NCBI GenBank assembly: GCA_018725565.1
Contig: QLUR01000013.1
Span: forward strand, 1 to 63,197
Source: Bacillota bacterium
GTDB taxonomy: Bacteria > Bacillota > Dethiobacteria > Dethiobacterales > Dethiobacteraceae
Direction of reading: 5' to 3'
Length of the DNA stretch: 63,197 bases
Below the pieces are notes generated by a model, which searched no databases, had not been told where the DNA came from, and was given only the letters and a program-made list of their open reading frames with translations. This document shows, in pieces, positions 17,186 through 25,725 of this stretch. How positions within the stretch are numbered: the stretch's first letter is position 1; every line of letters starts with the position of its first letter. The position numbers and the translations under genes are program-made.

Positions 17186-18418
17186 TTACGCTCCTAATAC
17201 AACCTTGATAATGGCGATTACAACAACGCCTGCTATGACCGAGCATAGCTGTCCGGAAATGTTTACGGCCATGGCCTGCATAAGGAGGTAATTTTGTTTA
17301 TCCTCAGCCAGAGCCATTTTGGCCACTACTCTCCCCGCCATGGGGAAGGCAGAGATCCCTGCTGCGCCGATCATAGGATTGATTTTAACCTTCAGGAATG
17401 AATTCATAACCTTAGCAATGATCAGCCCTCCTGCAGTAGCAAAGATCATCGCCACCAGCCCTAAAGCCATGACGCCAAGCGAGGCTAAGTTGAGAAAGTT
17501 CTCCGCAGTCATAGAGCCGCCGATAGTGAGACCCAGCAAAAGCGTGACAATATTAATCAATTCATTCTGCGCCGACTTGTTAAGGCGCTCAGTCACGCCG
17601 CACTCCCGCAGGAAGTTGCCGAGCATTAAGAAGCCAACCAGCGGAACCGCCACCGGAGCAATGATTCCCGCGACCAAGACCACCAGCAAGGGGAAGACGA
17701 GACGGACTGTGCGCGAGACTTCTGGACCTTCCACATACGTCATGCGTATCCGGCGCTCCTCTGCAGTAGTCAGCGCCTTAATGATGGGCGGCATAATCAG
17801 CGGTGTCAGCGCCATGTATGAGTATGCCGCGAGAGCCAGGGCGGGTAATATCTCCCGTGCATACAATGAGGCCACATAAATCGTCGTGGGACCATCAGCC
17901 GTTCCCAGTATGCCGATAGCGGCAGCCTGAGCTATGGGAAATCCTAAGAGAGTAGCCACGATAATCGTGCCAAAGATCCCTATTTGCGCGGCTGCTCCCA
18001 TCAGCATTACCTCAGGCCTGCGCAGCAGCGGACCAAAATCGCACATTGCCCCGACGCCAACAAAGATCAGGACAGGGAACAATTCGGTAAGCACGCCTAT
18101 TCTAAGCAGCAGCGTCAGGGGTTCGCCCTCCCCGACGGCGCCTGAGAACGGTATATTGGCCATGACCGCACCAAAACCAATTGGCACCAGCAGCAGCGGT
18201 TCGTAGTTTTTCTGTACGCCCAAGTAAATCAGGCCCAGACCCAATATCCACATCACTACATGCTGCCATGTAATTCCGGCCACTCCTGCAAATAATCCTT
18301 GCAATATCTCAACCAATTCTTTGCTTTCCACCTTTCTCGACAAGATAACGGCCTTTGGGTCTCTGACTCCCCCCTTTTCGCTAAAATACTTGCCCGTTGT
18401 TCCGCCCACTAACAGCAT
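17186..18418 (-). CDS. mmdB: Na+-translocating methylmalonyl-CoA decarboxylase beta subunit
   Basis: 410 residues, highly hydrophobic, of the OadB/MmdB/GcdB family. It includes GVGAMCDFGPLL and GILGTADGPTTIYVAS, the conserved aspartate region implicated in Na+ binding and carboxybiotin decarboxylation, then NIVTLLLGLTIGGSMTA and AMAVNISGQL. It decarboxylates biotin-bound CO2 and exports Na+. The first 33 or so residues are unlike typical family N-termini and only a weak ribosome site precedes this ATG, so a later start, such as the TTG before VEILQGLFAG, is possible. Confidence 0.92.
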   Translation of the reverse strand: MLLVGGTTGKYFSEKGGVRDPKAVILSRKVESKELVEILQGLFAGVAGITWQHVVMWILGLGLIYLGVQKNYEPLLLVPIGFGAVMANIPFSGAVGEGEPLTLLLRIGVLTELFPVLIFVGVGAMCDFGPLLRRPEVMLMGAAAQIGIFGTIIVATLLGFPIAQAAAIGILGTADGPTTIYVASLYAREILPALALAAYSYMALTPLIMPPIIKALTTAEERRIRMTYVEGPEVSRTVRLVFPLLVVLVAGIIAPVAVPLVGFLMLGNFLRECGVTERLNKSAQNELINIVTLLLGLTIGGSMTAENFLNLASLGVMALGLVAMIFATAGGLIIAKVMNSFLKVKINPMIGAAGISAFPMAGRVVAKMALAEDKQNYLLMQAMAVNISGQLCSVIAGVVVIAIIKVVLGA

Positions 18419-18437
18419 CAGGCCTGTTCTTAAGAAA

Positions 18438-18467
18438 AGTATAATATAATTGCGAATTTTACGTCAA
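18438..18467 (-). promoter_or_regulatory. Predicted promoter before mmdB
   Basis: Minus-strand TTGACG (18467-18462) and TATACT (18443-18438) are 18 bases apart, ending about 20 bases before the mmdB ATG. This would let the decarboxylase/mutase genes be transcribed apart from the succinyl-CoA synthetase part of the cluster. Confidence 0.6.
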
Positions 18468-18560
18468 TGATTTGTCGCTATAATTAACCGTCCGCGGTTC
18501 TAAAGCATAGAACATTCTAATATCTGCATCTGCCTGCTCCTCCGCTGCCAGGATATGGAT

Positions 18561-18584
18561 AAAAAATCCGCCCTGATCAGGCGG
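18561..18584 (-). terminator. Rho-independent terminator after the Fe-S subunit gene
   Basis: On the minus strand CCGCC-TGATCAG-GGCGG forms a GC stem (18584-18568), followed by ATTTTTT. It lies 35 bases past the stop of the Fe-S subunit gene and separates the two halves of the methylmalonyl-CoA cluster. Confidence 0.75.
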
Positions 18585-18618
18585 CGCTTTCAGCCGTATC
18601 CCTTCTGAGTCTGCAGTA

Positions 18619-19263
18619 TTAAGGGCTCAACAAGATGATGGTTTCCTTTAACCTGACTCCATTCGGGCAGACGCATTTTTCACAACCGCGGCAACGCTTG
18701 ATTCCCCATTCCTGCGCTTGCCCTTTCCTGTCGGCCATGTCCCGCGGGTCAAGATGAAGCTGACCCAGCTTAATAAAAAGATAAGGTCCGGCAAAACACG
18801 GCTCACCAAAACAGTAGGCGGGGCAGGAAGCTACGCAGCACAGGCACTCCAGGCAGGCCATCAGGTTTCTGTGCAGCGGGTCCTCGCGGAGAATGACCGG
18901 CGGTTCCGCCGCAGGGCCGACAGGGTAAAGGGACAGTCCCTGAATTGTGCTAAAATATGCGGCACGGTCAACAACCAGATCCCGCAGGAGCGGCAACCGG
19001 GGAAGGGGCGCTATTTCATTCACCCCGGCGAGCTTAGTCCGGCAGGCCAGCTGCGGTTTGCCGCGAGCCTGAAGACCGCAAAGTCCGCAGCGCAGGTAAC
19101 GGCAGCTGTAACGGAAGGCCAGTGTGGAGTCTGTCTCTTCGTAGATATAAAGCAGTGCCTGCAAGACCGTTGCTCCGGGCTCCTCTGGAACGATGAACGT
19201 TTCCCTAACCAGTTTTTCACGTTCCGGCAGCCATCTGTTCACATGGAGCTGTTTTTTCTTCAC
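18619..19263 (-). CDS. Fumarate reductase/succinate dehydrogenase iron-sulfur subunit
   Basis: 214 residues. The N-terminal plant-type ferredoxin domain carries CRYLRCGLCG with a later cysteine in PQLAC, and the C-terminal domain has CLECLCCVASCP and CRGCEKCVCP, matching SdhB/FrdB. It passes electrons to or from the flavoprotein subunit. No membrane-anchor gene follows; a terminator does, so the pair is either soluble or uses an anchor encoded elsewhere. The start is GTG and overlaps the flavoprotein stop by four bases. Confidence 0.88.
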   Translation of the reverse strand: MKKKQLHVNRWLPEREKLVRETFIVPEEPGATVLQALLYIYEETDSTLAFRYSCRYLRCGLCGLQARGKPQLACRTKLAGVNEIAPLPRLPLLRDLVVDRAAYFSTIQGLSLYPVGPAAEPPVILREDPLHRNLMACLECLCCVASCPAYCFGEPCFAGPYLFIKLGQLHLDPRDMADRKGQAQEWGIKRCRGCEKCVCPNGVRLKETIILLSP

Positions 19264-20921
19264 GCCCTGCTCACCTCCAGTCTATAACCGATATCACCGT
19301 TTTCGGCACGCCGGAGCACAATGTTTTTCCGCCATGCCTCTCCTCCGCTTTCCGGAAAGTCGCTGCGAAAATGAGCTCCGCGGGATTCTTCGCGCAGCAG
19401 GGCGGCCTGCAGTACGAGGCGTGCGGTGACAAGCATATTCTGCAATTCCAGGTAGTCGAGTATTTCCGTGTTGTAGACGCGTTCCGGCGAAAACGACGCA
19501 GAGCGGGCTTTATCCGTGATATCCCCAAGACCGCAAAGCGCTTCCTGCAGTAAGGATTTGTTCCGAACCAGCCCGGCGCTCTTCCAGAGCAGGTTCTGCA
19601 GCTGCCGGACCAGTGTCACCGGCCGGACAGGGCCAGGTCTGCCAAAAAGCTCTGCGGTGACTGGATGCATCCTGAGGCGCGGTGCCCCCGGCATATTTTT
19701 CGCATACGCGGCTGCGGCACAACCGGCCCGCAGACCAAAAACTAAGATTTCCGTAAGCGCCACTGACCCGAGGCGGTTAGCGCCGTGGACCCCGCCCTGC
19801 ACCTCACCGGCCACATATAGCCCGGGGAGGCACGTCCGTCCGTCTTTATCAGCGCGAACTCCACCCATAAAAAAATGAATGGTAGGCATAACCTCCCAGG
19901 GCTCCTCCCAGTTAAACGCTTTTCTGCCGTATGCCGGCAACACTACGTTGAAAATTCCCGTATTGCGGATGTTATCACGCATTTGCCGACCGTCTTCCAG
20001 TGCCAGGTTGGGGCGCAGGTCAAGAATAAGCCCTCCATGCGCGGCAACGGCACCGTTGGCTATTTCAGCGCTCATCCGGCAGACAACTGAGGCGCGGTCC
20101 ATGCGGTTAATACCGCCGTTTAACACTGCTTCCCCTCTGCCATTGATTATTTTCCCCGCCGGTCCGGCAACTGCGGGCTCGCCGCAGAAGATCCCGCGGT
20201 AAGCCTCGGGATGGGTCACCGCAAAAGGCAGCGCCTGGATTTGTTCCATATCGATCAGTTCCGCGCCCGCGTTAAACGCCAGGGCATAGCCGTCACCGGT
20301 TGACGTGCGGGCGTTGCTTGTCTGCGGATAAAACAGCCATCCGGCGCCTCCCGTCGCCAGGACTGCTGCGCCGCAGGCCAGCACCAGTTCTTCCCCCCTG
20401 GCGAGATCAAACAGGTGCACGCCACGCACAGTATCCTCTTCCTTTAAAAGTCCGAGCACAAAAGTATCCTCAAACAAACTGATGCCGTATTTTTCCATTG
20501 CCGCACGCAACGCTTGGGCGAGACCGACCCCGGCACCGGAGCTTTGCAGCGTCCGGGCCCTGGAATGGTAGCCGGCGCGGTGAATCACACCCGGCGAAAG
20601 CTTTCCCGCCCCGTCACGGATAAAGGTATGCCCAAAGCTTTCCAGCTTTGCCAGCGCGGCCGGTGAGTCGTCGACTAAAGTTTCTACCAGCACCCGGTCG
20701 TTGAGATATCCGCCTGCGGACAGAATGTCTTCCACAAAGGCCTCGCGAGTGTCGCCCGGCAGGCCGGCGCAAGCCGTAAGCCCCACGGCCATTCGTGTAT
20801 TACCATACCCCACGGGCTCTTTGCTGAGCACCGCCACGCGTGCCCCGGCCTCCGCCGCAGCCACGGCTGCCATGATGCCGGCTCCGCCCCCGCCGACACA
20901 GATAACGTCATAGTACTCCAT
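19260..20921 (-). CDS. Fumarate reductase/succinate dehydrogenase flavoprotein subunit, without the covalent-FAD histidine
   Basis: 553 residues. FAD-binding GGGGAGIMAAVAAAEAGARV at the N-terminus, then CGAAVLATGGAG, PTIHFFMGGVRAD (substrate-site region) and GVHGANRLGSVALTEILVFG. Where membrane-bound SdhA/FrdA have RSHT with the FAD-linking histidine, this protein reads VGYGNTRMAVG, so FAD is probably held non-covalently. It may act as a soluble or thiol-linked fumarate reductase, but the position inside a methylmalonyl-CoA cluster supports fumarate/succinate chemistry over L-aspartate oxidase. Starts four bases after sucD. Confidence 0.85.
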   Translation of the reverse strand: MEYYDVICVGGGGAGIMAAVAAAEAGARVAVLSKEPVGYGNTRMAVGLTACAGLPGDTREAFVEDILSAGGYLNDRVLVETLVDDSPAALAKLESFGHTFIRDGAGKLSPGVIHRAGYHSRARTLQSSGAGVGLAQALRAAMEKYGISLFEDTFVLGLLKEEDTVRGVHLFDLARGEELVLACGAAVLATGGAGWLFYPQTSNARTSTGDGYALAFNAGAELIDMEQIQALPFAVTHPEAYRGIFCGEPAVAGPAGKIINGRGEAVLNGGINRMDRASVVCRMSAEIANGAVAAHGGLILDLRPNLALEDGRQMRDNIRNTGIFNVVLPAYGRKAFNWEEPWEVMPTIHFFMGGVRADKDGRTCLPGLYVAGEVQGGVHGANRLGSVALTEILVFGLRAGCAAAAYAKNMPGAPRLRMHPVTAELFGRPGPVRPVTLVRQLQNLLWKSAGLVRNKSLLQEALCGLGDITDKARSASFSPERVYNTEILDYLELQNMLVTARLVLQAALLREESRGAHFRSDFPESGGEAWRKNIVLRRAENGDIGYRLEVSRA

Positions 20922-20925
20922 GGCC

Positions 20926-21798
20926 CTATTTTCGCAGGGAGCCGGCCACCAGCTCCGGCACCTGAAAGGGCAGTTCAGCTACTGGAACACCGGCGTTGTT
21001 AAGCGCCTTAACCTTTCCGGCAAAGGAGCCCTTCCCCCGCTCAATAATGGCCCCGGCATGACCCATCCGTTTGCCTGGAGGCGCGCTCTTGCCGGCAAGA
21101 TATGCAATCACCGGCTTGGTCACGCGCTCTTTGATAAACAGGGCCGCTTCCTCCTCGGCGCTGCCGCCGATTTCACCGACCATGACAATCGCTTCGGTTT
21201 CCGAATCTTGCTCCATTTCCGCCAAAACATCGGTAAAGCTAAGTCCAACCACCCGGTCGCCGCCCAGGCCCACTACCGTCGAGGTGCCAAAGCCCGCCGC
21301 TTTTAGAGTGCCGACAATTTCGTAACACAGCGTTCCGCTGCGGGAAACTACCCCAACTTTGCCGGGAACAAAAAACTGGCTGGGCATGATTCCGATCTTG
21401 CACTTGCCCGAGGAAACAACGCCGAAGGTGTTGGGCCCAACCAGCACCGTGCCGCGGACTTTAGCAAAAGCCGTCACCGCCAGGGCATCGTGCACCGGAA
21501 TATGCTCAGGCAGCATGACCAGCACTTTCACACCGGCGTCGATGGCTTCAAACGCCGCATCCTTGGCAAACGGGGCCGGGGTGAAGAGGATAGAAGCATC
21601 CAGGAGGTGATGCTCCGCCGCAGCGGCCACCGTGTCATAAACAGGAATCCCCTCCAAAGCCTGCCCGCCCTTCCCCGGCGAAACACCGGCCACCACCTTG
21701 GTGCCGTAATTAACCATCTGGCGCGTATGAAAAGAGCCTTGGTTGCCGGTAATACCCTGTACCAGCACTTGCGTATCGGCAAAAAGATAAACAGCCAT
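20926..21798 (-). CDS. sucD: Succinyl-CoA synthetase alpha subunit
   Basis: 290 residues with the CoA-binding domain (VQGITGNQGSFHTRQMVNYG) and the catalytic phospho-histidine region GKRMGHAGAIIERGKG. It makes or consumes succinyl-CoA with the beta subunit and a nucleotide. ATG after GGGAGG, 14 bases downstream of sucC. It links the succinate end of the pathway to methylmalonyl-CoA mutase, encoded further along the cluster. Confidence 0.96.
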   Translation of the reverse strand: MAVYLFADTQVLVQGITGNQGSFHTRQMVNYGTKVVAGVSPGKGGQALEGIPVYDTVAAAAEHHLLDASILFTPAPFAKDAAFEAIDAGVKVLVMLPEHIPVHDALAVTAFAKVRGTVLVGPNTFGVVSSGKCKIGIMPSQFFVPGKVGVVSRSGTLCYEIVGTLKAAGFGTSTVVGLGGDRVVGLSFTDVLAEMEQDSETEAIVMVGEIGGSAEEEAALFIKERVTKPVIAYLAGKSAPPGKRMGHAGAIIERGKGSFAGKVKALNNAGVPVAELPFQVPELVAGSLRK

Positions 21799-21812
21799 CG
21801 CTTCAGCCTCCC

Positions 21813-22922
21813 TTAGTTTTCCCTGGCGATTTGTACGGCCTTGGCCGCAGCTTCATGCATCAGTTGATATGCTTCAATACCGTTCTCGCGCAGTATCTCA
21901 CGGCCTCTTTCCTCATTGGTTCCGACCAGGCGGATCACCACCGGAACAGGGATGCCTATGTTCTGCTTAACGTAGGCAAAAGCCGCCGCCACATCGTCAC
22001 AACGGGTAATTCCACCGAAAATGTTAATTATAATCGTCTTCGGCTTCCTGGCCAGCAGCAATTCCAGCGCCTTGGCTGTCTGCTCCACACCGGCGCCGCC
22101 GCCGGCATCCAGGAAGTTGGCCGCCCGGCCTCCGTAATATTCGATTAAATCCAGGGTAGCCATAGTAATTCCGGCCCCGTTGGCCATCACGGCGATATCC
22201 CCGTCAAGCTCCACATAGGAAAGACCTATTTCGTGAGCGGCTTTTTCCGTGGCAGTCCGCTCTTCCACCAGCGGCAACCCGCTTTGGCGGTATAAGGCAT
22301 CATCGTCGATTGTCACTTTGGCATCGGCAGCAATCACCTGCTCGCCGCTGACCACCAGCGGGTTGATTTCCAGCAGCTCCGCATCGCGTTCCACAAAGAT
22401 TCTGTACATTTTAAGCAAAATATCGACTACCTGTCTGGCAACCGCCCCGGAAAGGCCGAGCCGGCGCGTGACTTCACGGGCAATAAAAGGTTGCAGGCCA
22501 ATGTTTGCATCGAGAGCTATTTTAATAATCAGTTCTTCCGGCACCTCTTCTATATCCATGCCGCCTTGGGCACTGCTGAGCAAAACCGGCTTCCTGAGCG
22601 CACCGTCAATGGTAAGTGCCAGATAAAGCTCGCGGTCGATCTGCAGCTTTTTTTCCACTAAAATTTTATCGACCGCCAGACCGGAGAGCCGGCTGCCAAG
22701 CATCTTTGCCGCCAGTTCCCTGGCCTGGTACGGGCTGTCAGCGAAGCCGATACCGCCGGACTTCCCCCGTTTCCCGCTTAAGACCTGCGACTTGACCACC
22801 ACGGCCCCTATTTTGCCGGCCAGCACCTCCGCCTCTTCGGGAACGGCGACAACCCCTCCGGCAGGCACCGGAATCCCGTAGAGAGTAAACAGTTCTTTGC
22901 CCATGTACTCATACAGCTTCAA
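21813..22922 (-). CDS. sucC: Succinyl-CoA synthetase beta subunit
   Basis: 369 residues with the ATP-grasp domain (MKLYEYMGKELFTLYGIPV, VKSQVLSGKRGKSGGIGFA, EINPLV) and the C-terminal CoA-ligase domain with NFLDAGGGAGVEQTAKALEL and NIFGGITRCDDVA. TTG start with AGAGGGG upstream. First structural gene of the cluster, 59 bases after the sigma-54 activator gene; that gap contains the palindrome GGTGCCAGGCACC. Confidence 0.96.
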   Translation of the reverse strand: MKLYEYMGKELFTLYGIPVPAGGVVAVPEEAEVLAGKIGAVVVKSQVLSGKRGKSGGIGFADSPYQARELAAKMLGSRLSGLAVDKILVEKKLQIDRELYLALTIDGALRKPVLLSSAQGGMDIEEVPEELIIKIALDANIGLQPFIAREVTRRLGLSGAVARQVVDILLKMYRIFVERDAELLEINPLVVSGEQVIAADAKVTIDDDALYRQSGLPLVEERTATEKAAHEIGLSYVELDGDIAVMANGAGITMATLDLIEYYGGRAANFLDAGGGAGVEQTAKALELLLARKPKTIIINIFGGITRCDDVAAAFAYVKQNIGIPVPVVIRLVGTNEERGREILRENGIEAYQLMHEAAAKAVQIAREN

Positions 22923-22981
22923 TCTTTTCCCCTCTTTCCAGAACGTTATTATCCGGGCCGGTGCCTGGCACCTGGCAAGAC

Positions 22982-24682
22982 CTACAGCATTGACTTGTAT
23001 CGTTTCAGCTTGTTATACAGGGTTGCCAGCGAGATATTCAGGGCCTGGGCCGCTTTTTTCTTGCCGTCCAGGGTCTCTCCATAGCGTGCCAGCGCCGCTT
23101 TCAGCATTAATTGCTCCATTTTTTCCAGCGGCATAACCTCCGGGAAATGTATCACATTAGAGGCGGTAAACTGGCCGATATAGGGCAAGAGATGCTGGCA
23201 GCCGACCTGTTCGCTTTCCATCGCTACTACCGCCCGTTCCACCACATTCTCCAGTTCGCGGATATTTCCCGGCCAGTCGTAGTTAACCAGCAACTGCAAG
23301 GCGTCAGGAGCGATGCCTTTTACTTTTTTGCCGAGCTTGCGGCTGTAGCGGGTAATTATTTGTTCCACAAGGGAAGGAATATCTTCTCTCCGCTGGCGCA
23401 GCGGCGGCAAGACCAGTTCGATAACGTTGAGCCGGAAGTACAGGTCTTCCCTGAATTTACCCCGGCGCACCAGCGACCTTAAATCCACATTAGTGGCGGC
23501 AATAAGGCGGAGGTCCGCCTTCAGCAACTCACTGCCGCCGACCCGTTCGAACTCGCGGTCCTGCAGCAAGCGCAGCATTTTCCCCTGCAGGGGAAGATTC
23601 ATCTCTCCAACTTCGTCAAGGAACAAAGTCCCGCCACCGGCCATTTCCACTTTACCCAGTTTAGTTCTGATCGCTCCCGTAAAAGCGCCCTTCTCGTGGC
23701 CGAACAGTTCGCTTTCCAGCAATTCCTCAGGAACAGAGGCGCAACTGACCTTGATAAAAGGTTTGCCGCGCCGGATACCTGCGTGATGAATGGCCTGCGC
23801 GAACAGTTCCTTGCCGGTGCCGCTCTCGCCCACCAACATAACGGGCGTGTCGCTTTTCGCCGCTTTTTTGGCCATTTCAAGCGTAGCCTGGAAAACTCTG
23901 CTTGTCCCAACAAGGTCGTTAAAAGTAAATTTGCTGCCGGTAATCTGCTCGATTTTGGCGTACAGATTTTCAATGATCGTCGTGCTTTTCTGCAGCTCAT
24001 CCATCAGCCTGAGAATATCGGTAATCGGCTGAAAGACAACTACTGCTCCGGTTACCTCACCTTCCACCAAAATGGGCGCGGCATTAGAGATTACCTCCAC
24101 CCCCGAGCCTCCGACCTTGGCACGGTAACCGGTGACCGGTTTCTGTTTCACCAGGGCTTTGGCCAAAGCCCCGTGCTGCGAGACATCAAAAATATTTTTC
24201 CCGACGCGTGTCGCTTCCGCAATACCGGTAACGCGGGTAAAAGCCGGGTTGACATACTTGATCAGTCCGGTATTGTCCACCACCTCGATAGCATCCTGCA
24301 CCGAATTCAGAACAGCCCACAGTTCACCTTTCAGTTTTTTGGCTTCCAACAACTCCTCTTTGGCACGCAAAATCACCATTAGCAGCTTATTGGCCTCTGC
24401 CTCTATAACCGCTGTTTCCGGCTGCCTGAGTTGCTCGATTTTCTGCATGATTTCCGCCAAACCCGTTGTTTCAATAATAACGTCCGGCCCCGGCGCGGCA
24501 ATCAGCTCTTCCAGCCGGTCAGCAACCGGAACCTTGTCTTTGCGGGCCAAAATCATGGCAGGCGCTACCGGATTCTCATCGATTACTCCCATAATCTGGA
24601 TCTCATCATACTCGCGCAATATGCGATAAACAGTGCTGCCCTCAGCGCCGGCTCCGATAATTATCACCCTAATCCTGGGCAA
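22982..24682 (-). CDS. Sigma-54-dependent activator with N-terminal Rossmann-like and PAS domains
   Basis: 566 residues from a TTG start with AGGAGGTG seven bases upstream. Residues 1-90 look like a nucleotide-binding Rossmann fold (VIIIGAGAEGSTVYRILREY, then a GVIDENP strand end). A PAS domain follows (about 120-230, SVQDAIEVVDNTGLIKYVNP). The AAA+ core has GESGTGKE, GAFTGA (the sigma-54 contact loop) and Walker B GTLFLDEVGE. A Fis-type helix-turn-helix ends the protein (AAQALNISLATLYNKLKRY). It lies directly upstream of sucCD and probably switches on the propionate/succinate cluster in response to a metabolite or redox cue. Confidence 0.92.
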   Translation of the reverse strand: MPRIRVIIIGAGAEGSTVYRILREYDEIQIMGVIDENPVAPAMILARKDKVPVADRLEELIAAPGPDVIIETTGLAEIMQKIEQLRQPETAVIEAEANKLLMVILRAKEELLEAKKLKGELWAVLNSVQDAIEVVDNTGLIKYVNPAFTRVTGIAEATRVGKNIFDVSQHGALAKALVKQKPVTGYRAKVGGSGVEVISNAAPILVEGEVTGAVVVFQPITDILRLMDELQKSTTIIENLYAKIEQITGSKFTFNDLVGTSRVFQATLEMAKKAAKSDTPVMLVGESGTGKELFAQAIHHAGIRRGKPFIKVSCASVPEELLESELFGHEKGAFTGAIRTKLGKVEMAGGGTLFLDEVGEMNLPLQGKMLRLLQDREFERVGGSELLKADLRLIAATNVDLRSLVRRGKFREDLYFRLNVIELVLPPLRQRREDIPSLVEQIITRYSRKLGKKVKGIAPDALQLLVNYDWPGNIRELENVVERAVVAMESEQVGCQHLLPYIGQFTASNVIHFPEVMPLEKMEQLMLKAALARYGETLDGKKKAAQALNISLATLYNKLKRYKSML

Positions 24683-24804
24683 ATGCTAACACCTCCTTTT
24701 CATTTTAGAATATTCGTAAAAATTAGAAGGATTCCTGCCGGCCGGTAAAAAGATTTTTTCTTTAACAAAAAAGAATAGGCAGCATACCGTTCACATGCGC
24801 TCTG

Positions 24805-24813
24805 TGCTATAAT
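24805..24813 (+). promoter_or_regulatory. Extended -10 promoter for the P-loop/Asp23 protein
   Basis: TGCTATAAT at 24805-24813 is a perfect extended -10 element about 46 bases before the ATG. No good -35 box is seen 17 bases upstream, which is normal for extended -10 promoters. It is divergent from the sigma-54 activator gene. Confidence 0.6.
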
Positions 24814-24859
24814 ATTGGCATCGCAGCCAGATCATAATCCGGTAGATGGAGGCAAGAGA

Positions 24860-25696
24860 ATGCAGGTTTTTGCGCTTATCGGAGGGAGCGGGACCGGCAA
24901 GTCACACCGCGCCTCCTACTTGGCATATAAGTTCAATATCCCGCTGATCGTTGACGACGGCCTGCTCATCCGCGGCAGTTCGGTTCTGGCCGGCAAATCG
25001 GCCAAAAGAGAAGCCGTCAGAATCCGCGCCGTCAAGCGCGCCATTTTCCAAGATGACGCTCACGCCGCAGAAGTAAAAACAAAAATTGCCGAGTCCGGAG
25101 CAGAAAAAATCCTCCTTCTCGGCACCTCTGAGAAAATGGTCCGGCGGATAGCCGCCAGATTAAGCCTGCCCGCCCCGGCGGAAATCATCAGAATAGAAGA
25201 CATCGCCTCCACGCGGGCAATCACTAAGGCGCTGGAACTGCGCCGAACCGAAAACCGTCATGTCATCCCCTTGCCAACTTTCGCCATCACAAAAGATTTC
25301 CCGGGCTATTTAATCGCCCCTTTGCGTTCCTTCTGGGGTAAAAGCCACCGCGATGACCGCCGGAAAGTGCTCATTGACCGGTCAATCGTCCGCCCCCTGT
25401 ATAATTCCTTTGGCAGTTTTTACATAGCCGAGGCCGTCGTCGTCCAGCTCGTCCAGCACCTGGCGGCCGAAACTCCCGGTATTGCCCGCGTCGGGAGAAT
25501 AGAGGTAAACGCCAGTTCTGAAGGTATCACCTCCCTGCAGGTGGACGTTAATGTGTACTACGGCCAGCAGATTCCCCAGGTACTGCAAAAAGTCCAGCGT
25601 GGCATAAAGGAAACAATCGAAAACCTGACAGGGCTTACCTTCAGTAAAATTCAAGTTACAGCCCGCCGCATTGAGCTGCCGGGAACCAGCCACTAG
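24860..25696 (+). CDS. P-loop NTPase fused to an Asp23/Gls24-like domain
   Basis: 278 residues from the ATG at 24860, chosen for its GGAGG seven bases upstream. The N-terminus MQVFALIGGSGTGKSHRA is a Walker A motif. The middle has no domain I can name. The C-terminal part, from about residue 190 (RPLYNSFGSFYIAEAVVVQL, then GITSLQVDVNVYYGQQIPQV), has the pattern of the Asp23/Gls24 alkaline-shock/envelope-stress domain. Such a fusion is seen in Clostridia as an uncharacterised protein. Divergent from the activator gene, no operon partner. Function unknown. Confidence 0.75.
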   Translation: MQVFALIGGSGTGKSHRASYLAYKFNIPLIVDDGLLIRGSSVLAGKSAKREAVRIRAVKRAIFQDDAHAAEVKTKIAESGAEKILLLGTSEKMVRRIAARLSLPAPAEIIRIEDIASTRAITKALELRRTENRHVIPLPTFAITKDFPGYLIAPLRSFWGKSHRDDRRKVLIDRSIVRPLYNSFGSFYIAEAVVVQLVQHLAAETPGIARVGRIEVNASSEGITSLQVDVNVYYGQQIPQVLQKVQRGIKETIENLTGLTFSKIQVTARRIELPGTSH

Positions 25697-25725
25697 GAAA
25701 CGCAACCGGCACAAACCCGGCAATA

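Noticed and set aside
18535-18550. Possible sigma-54 promoter before mmdB (TGGCA...GCA with correct GG/GC spacing)
   Set aside because: The TT of the -12 element is missing, and it lies inside a terminator region with a better sigma-A promoter downstream.
22950-22990. Palindrome GGTGCCAGGCACC between activator and sucC as a terminator or operator
   Set aside because: Short, no T-run, and no way to tell an operator from chance; noted only under sucC.
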